DNA of 6,357 nucleotides from an uncultured Collinsella sp. GTDB taxonomy: Bacteria > Actinomycetota > Coriobacteriia > Coriobacteriales > Coriobacteriaceae. Below the pieces are notes generated by a model, which was given only the letters and a program-made list of their open reading frames with translations, made no database searches and had not been told where the DNA came from. The translations under genes and the position numbers were made by a program. Location of the stretch: positions 1-6,357 of the forward strand of contig CABURG010000101.1 in assembly GCA_902493835.1 (NCBI GenBank), given 5' to 3'. Positions 5,309 through 6,357 of this stretch are shown here, in pieces; the stretch's first letter is position 1; each line of letters opens with the position of its first letter.

Positions 5309-6196
5309 ATGTATGACAAAGGACCCGTGCCCGGCCGCAACGACGCCTGCTGGTGCGGCAGCGGAAAAAAATATAAGAAATGCCATAGCGCCTTCGACGA
5401 GCGCCTCGAGCGCCTGTGGGAGGAGGGCTGGGAGGTTCTGCCCCGCACGCTCTACAAGACGCCCGCCGACATCGAGGGCATCAAGCGCTCCGCCGCCATC
5501 AACGTAGGCGTGCTCGACTACGTAGGCGAGCACATCGCCGCAGGCATGACCACCAACCAGATCGACCAGATGATCTACGACTACACCGTCGAGCACGGTG
5601 GCACGCCGGCCGACCTCAACTACGAGGGCTACCCCAAGAGCGTGTGCACCTCGATCAACGACGTGGTCTGCCACGGCATCCCCTGCGATACGGACGTGCT
5701 GCACGAGGGCGATATTATCAACGTGGACTGCTCCACGATTTTGGACGGCTACTTTAGCGACTCGAGCCGTATGTTCTGCATCGGCGAGGTCTCTGCCGAG
5801 CGCCAGCGCCTGGTCGACGTCACCCGCGCCAGCGTGGAGGCGGGTCTGGCTGCCGTCAAGCCGTGGCTGCCGCTCTCCGTGATGGCTGAGGCCGTGCAAA
5901 AGACGGTCGAGGACGCCGGTTTTAGCGTGGTGCGCGAGTACGGCGGGCACGGCATCGGTAAGGAGTTCCACGAGGACCCGTTTGTGGGCTTTACTACCGA
6001 GGCGCCCGATGTGGACACCATCATGGCCCCGGGCATGGTCTTTACCATCGAGCCCATGGTCAATGCCGGAGCGCCCGACATCAAGATTAGCAAGGGTGAC
6101 GGTTGGTGCGTGCGCACCAAGGACGGCAGCGATTCGGCCCAGTGCGAGGTACAGCTCGTGGTGACCGAGGACGGCTACGAGCTGCTGAGCTGGTAG
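5309..6196 (+). CDS. map: Methionine aminopeptidase, type I, with N-terminal SEC-C zinc-binding motif
   Basis: This 295-residue enzyme removes the initiator methionine from nascent proteins in the cytoplasm. Residues 1-30 carry a SEC-C motif, CWCGSGKKYKKCH (C14, C16, C25, H26), predicted to bind zinc. The same motif ends SecA and also extends a subset of bacterial Map proteins, where it probably aids ribosome or partner contact. The catalytic pita-bread domain covers about 45-295. It keeps the five metal ligands D140 (INVDCS), D151 (FSDSS), H214 (YGGHGIG), E248 (FTIEPM) and E280 (AQCEVQ), plus the substrate-contacting H122 and H221. No eukaryote-like type II insertion is seen. The start is backed by an AAGGA site at 8 nt and a TATACT promoter. 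In many bacteria map sits in the secY-adk-infA ribosomal operon. Here it has its own promoter and terminator, so it is an isolated, possibly second, copy. Confidence 0.95.
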   Translation: MYDKGPVPGRNDACWCGSGKKYKKCHSAFDERLERLWEEGWEVLPRTLYKTPADIEGIKRSAAINVGVLDYVGEHIAAGMTTNQIDQMIYDYTVEHGGTPADLNYEGYPKSVCTSINDVVCHGIPCDTDVLHEGDIINVDCSTILDGYFSDSSRMFCIGEVSAERQRLVDVTRASVEAGLAAVKPWLPLSVMAEAVQKTVEDAGFSVVREYGGHGIGKEFHEDPFVGFTTEAPDVDTIMAPGMVFTIEPMVNAGAPDIKISKGDGWCVRTKDGSDSAQCEVQLVVTEDGYELLSW

Positions 6197-6205
6197 CCGT
6201 GGATG

Positions 6206-6255
6206 CGCCGGGCTTTGCGATGGATATGTTAACCATCGCGTAGCCCGGCGTTTTT
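6206..6255 (+). terminator. Rho-independent terminator of map
   Basis: Outer stem CGCCGGGCT (6206-6214) pairs with AGCCCGGCG (6242-6250). An inner stem GCGATGG (6217-6223) pairs with CCATCGC (6233-6239) beyond a 2x2 internal loop. TTTTT (6251-6255) follows directly. It begins 10 nt after the map stop codon. Confidence 0.95.
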
Positions 6256-6275
6256 ATAGCGTTTTGCCTGATACA

Positions 6276-6310
6276 ACCTGCCAAAATAAACCTGTCCCTT
6301 TTTGGCAGGT
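6276..6310. repeat. 11-bp palindrome in the leader of the last gene, REP-like
   Basis: ACCTGCCAAAA (6276-6286) is exactly complementary to TTTTGGCAGGT (6300-6310) across a 13-nt loop. The right arm ends 7 nt before the ribosome binding site region of the next gene. The loop and flanks include ATAAACCTGTCCC, a composition that recalls palindromic intergenic repeats found in many copies in some genomes. Within this window it occurs once. It could be a leader hairpin, an operator or a dispersed repeat. Confidence 0.6.
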
Positions 6311-6317
6311 CGAGCGG

Positions 6318-6323
6318 AAAGGA
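6318..6323 (+). promoter_or_regulatory. Ribosome binding site for the GTG start at 6330
   Basis: AAAGGA sits 6 nt before GTG 6330. It is the main support for calling a gene start at the right edge. Confidence 0.6.
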
Positions 6324-6329
6324 CCGTTT

Positions 6330-6357
6330 GTGAACATCCTGGTTTTGCTGCCCGTCA
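6330..6357 (+). CDS. Start of an unidentified protein, cut by the right edge
   Basis: A GTG codon behind a well-spaced AAAGGA opens a frame reading MNILVLLPV before the window ends. A short hydrophobic beta strand of this kind begins many Rossmann-type proteins, such as 2-hydroxyacid dehydrogenases and flavoproteins. Nine residues cannot support a product name. It has its own leader after the map terminator, so it is not part of the map transcript. Confidence 0.55.

Noticed and set aside
5303..5971. Minus-strand open frame (222 codons) opposite map
   Set aside because: The plus strand encodes a complete methionine aminopeptidase with all metal ligands. The reverse frame has low-complexity Val/Ala/Asp/His content typical of a shadow and no ribosome binding site.

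Overview
The window looks like chromosomal DNA of a high-GC, Gram-positive-type bacterium. The most likely home is the Coriobacteriia (a Collinsella or Olsenella relative). This rests on GC-rich codon use, strong AAAGGA-type ribosome binding sites, a SEC-C-tagged methionine aminopeptidase and GC-rich hairpin terminators. It is an inference from overall style; no rRNA or marker gene is present. No transposase, phage gene, CRISPR array, tRNA or rRNA is visible, and there is no gene-free stretch over 300 bases.

Layout: (1) 1-771 (+) is the 3' part of a class I glutamine amidotransferase-like hydrolase (peptidase C26 family), open at the left edge. (2) A 14-bp GC-rich hairpin at 795-831 separates it from a convergent minus-strand pair. 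(3) That pair is transcribed from about 3137 down to 877. Its first gene is a 626-residue protein with an N-terminal Cys-containing domain, a degenerate GGDEF domain, a receiver domain and an HD-GYP domain. A stand-alone Hpt phosphotransfer protein follows 23 nt downstream. (4) 3349-4146 (-) is an alpha/beta hydrolase. (5) Divergent from it, 4372-5148 (+) is a radical SAM protein of the COG0731 (TYW1-like) group. (6) After a perfect 17-bp inverted repeat and a promoter comes 5309-6196 (+), a type I methionine aminopeptidase with an N-terminal SEC-C zinc motif, closed by a strong terminator. (7) A second palindrome leads into the first codons of a GTG-started gene that runs off the right edge.

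The most notable content is the two-gene signalling operon. The GGDEF active site reads GCDKF, so cyclic-di-GMP synthesis is unlikely. The RxxD inhibitory (I) site is kept at its usual spacing, and the HD-GYP domain keeps every expected metal ligand. The protein therefore reads as a c-di-GMP phosphodiesterase with a c-di-GMP- or GTP-sensing pseudo-cyclase and a phosphorylation input. The adjacent Hpt protein is the obvious candidate phosphodonor or phosphate sink. No sensor kinase lies in the window. The other genes look like ordinary housekeeping or accessory metabolism with no evident link to this operon.
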